15,016 nt of DNA from DROE01 sp964569865 (lineage in GTDB: Bacteria; Pseudomonadota; Alphaproteobacteria; Rhizobiales; Devosiaceae), in assembly GCA_964569865.1 (NCBI GenBank), contig CAZMVQ010000058.1, positions 1 to 15,016 on the forward strand, given 5' to 3'. Of the stretch, positions 13,748 to 15,016 are shown piece by piece; positions within the stretch are counted from its first letter, which is position 1; each line of letters starts with the position of its first letter. A program made the translations under genes and the position numbers. Under the pieces are notes generated by a model, which ran no database searches, was not told the DNA's origin, and saw only the letters and a list, made by a program, of their open reading frames with translations.

Positions 13748-14947
13748 ATGGGCATAATTATTACCGGTGCTTCGGGGTTTGTTGGACGCAATATTATTCC
13801 TGCGTTTATAAAATCAAAAGAGGACTTGTTGCTTGTTGGTCGCAACAAGGAAAAGTTGCAAAAATTATTTCCAAACACTCCAGTGGTTGATTATGAAAAT
13901 CTTGCGGGTGCCGCAAAAGGTTATTGCACCCTTGTTCATTTGGCTGTTCGCAATAATGATAAATCCGGTGATATCCACGAATTTAGAGAAGTAAACGTCA
14001 AACATCTCAAAGCCGTTATTAGTTCAATGAAGGCTGCCGGCATAAAAACAATCATTTATGCGACAAGTTTACACGCTAGTGAAAAAAACAACACATCCCC
14101 ATATGCTAAGAGCAAACGAGAAGCTGAAGAACTGCTTTCAAAGATTGATGATGTCGCAATTGTTAAACTTCGACTGCCGATAGTTTATGGGGATACTTAT
14201 ACGGGTAAATTAAAAATACTTTCAGGATTTCCCACATTCTTGCGTCCCTTTTTGTTCAAAATGCTGGCTGCATTCAAACCAACGGTACATGTTGATCATG
14301 TGGCCAAAGCAATTCAAAGCAACAAGAACACACAAGAAAGCATTGAACTTGTGGTAACTGACCGACAGAAAAAAAATTGGTTCTATGCAATGCTCAAGCG
14401 ATCAATGGACTTAGGGTTTGCTGTTTTTGTAACTATCATTTTAAGTTGGCTTCTGGCAGCCACTTGGGTTGCAATTAAATTAACATCGCCTGGATCAGGA
14501 ATTTTTACACAGCAGCGGATAGGAAAAGGGGGCAAGCTATTCACCTGTTATAAATTCAGGACAATGCATGTTGGCACAAAACAAGTTGGCACGCATGAGG
14601 TAGAATCAAACCGCATAACCCGAATTGGCAATTTTCTTAGAAAAACAAAAATTGATGAATTGCCGCAGATCTGGAACATTTACAAAAACGAACTGAGTCT
14701 TATTGGTCCACGTCCTTGCTTACCAGTGCAAAAAGAACTGATTGCACAAAGAACAAAACTTGGCGTCTTTGATATCAAGAGTGGGATTACTGGATGGGCT
14801 CAAATTAAAGGGGTGGACATGAGTGACCCGATACGCCTGTCCAAACTGGATGCTGAATATTGCGATCTACGCAGCATTATCTTGGATATAAAAATTCTAA
14901 TTGCGACAATGACGGGCCGAGGGCAAGGCGATAAAATACGCAAATAA
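13748..14947 (+). CDS. Fused NAD-dependent epimerase/dehydratase and polyprenyl-phosphate sugar-phosphate transferase
   Basis: This 399-residue two-domain protein has an N-terminal extended SDR domain (1 to about 205). It carries the nucleotide-binding GASGFVG (7-13) and the catalytic pair Y119/K123 in YAKSK. The C-terminal domain (about 210-399) is a small monotopic phosphoglycosyl transferase (PF02397, PglC-like). It has a hydrophobic helix at 220-244, QQRIGKGGKLF, YKFRTM, the catalytic D303-E304 in KIDELPQ, SLIGPRP (317-323) and GITGWAQIKG. It likely loads a sugar phosphate from a UDP-sugar made or modified by the first domain onto undecaprenyl phosphate at the inner membrane, starting a surface glycan. 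Fusion lets one polypeptide make and use its donor. The SDR half is short for an epimerase (about 200 residues, usually 280-320), so it may be degenerate. The ATG has AGGG seven bases upstream. Confidence 0.88.
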   Translation: MGIIITGASGFVGRNIIPAFIKSKEDLLLVGRNKEKLQKLFPNTPVVDYENLAGAAKGYCTLVHLAVRNNDKSGDIHEFREVNVKHLKAVISSMKAAGIKTIIYATSLHASEKNNTSPYAKSKREAEELLSKIDDVAIVKLRLPIVYGDTYTGKLKILSGFPTFLRPFLFKMLAAFKPTVHVDHVAKAIQSNKNTQESIELVVTDRQKKNWFYAMLKRSMDLGFAVFVTIILSWLLAATWVAIKLTSPGSGIFTQQRIGKGGKLFTCYKFRTMHVGTKQVGTHEVESNRITRIGNFLRKTKIDELPQIWNIYKNELSLIGPRPCLPVQKELIAQRTKLGVFDIKSGITGWAQIKGVDMSDPIRLSKLDAEYCDLRSIILDIKILIATMTGRGQGDKIRK

Positions 14948-15016
14948 CCGGGACAAGGGAAGCCGGGAATACTCGACTTTGTCTATTTTACCATCACCAC
15001 CAATTCTATCAACGGT

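Noticed and set aside
14905..15016. Open minus-strand frame entering from the right edge
   Set aside because: It would overlap the 3' end of the sugar-transferase gene by about 40 bases in convergent orientation and shows no recognisable domain in the 37 or so codons visible; too short to support as a gene.

Overview
The window looks like a chromosomal segment of a moderately AT-rich Gram-negative bacterium, probably a marine-type alphaproteobacterium. This rests on an outer-membrane autotransporter, a Spinster-like MFS carrier, a fused epimerase/phosphoglycosyl transferase and general protein style. The phylum-level guess is inference and no rRNA or tRNA is present to test it. I see no mobile element, CRISPR array or obvious prophage.

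Region 1 (1-7829, all + strand) is a regulator followed by a seven-gene operon-like run. The order is a LuxR-type regulator (192-1037), a class V PLP-dependent enzyme of the 'cysteine desulfurase-like' type (1160-2413), a complete polar-amino-acid ABC importer (binding protein 2454-3284, permeases 3392-4087 and 4091-4774, ATPase 4782-5522), a HisN/IMPase-like phosphatase (5534-6322) and an ALDH10-like aminoaldehyde dehydrogenase (6357-7829). Gaps inside the run are 3-107 bases. The set reads as uptake and catabolism of a small cationic or amino-containing metabolite. Three details sharpen this. The PLP enzyme lacks the desulfurase cysteine. The binding protein keeps the carboxylate-binding Arg but has Asn where HisJ/LAO have the ammonium-binding Asp. 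The dehydrogenase carries the Ile that plant ALDH10 enzymes use to disfavour betaine aldehyde. The exact substrate cannot be read from the sequence, and this locus is the best candidate for an undescribed pathway here.

Region 2 (7854-10976, - strand) is one large secreted/outer-membrane protein: an extended signal peptide, five Ig-like 'choice-of-anchor D' repeats and a C-terminal beta-barrel. It ends 24 bases from the dehydrogenase in convergent orientation. A 204-base intergenic region with a 28-bp dyad separates it from a divergent LysR-type regulator (11182-12114).

Region 3 (12153-13385, - strand) is an MFS transporter convergent with the LysR gene. A 362-base AT-rich region with an operator-like palindrome lies between it and region 4 (13748-14947, + strand), a fused NAD-dependent epimerase / polyprenyl-phosphate sugar-phosphate transferase that probably begins a surface-glycan pathway. 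The last 69 bases hold no gene I can support.
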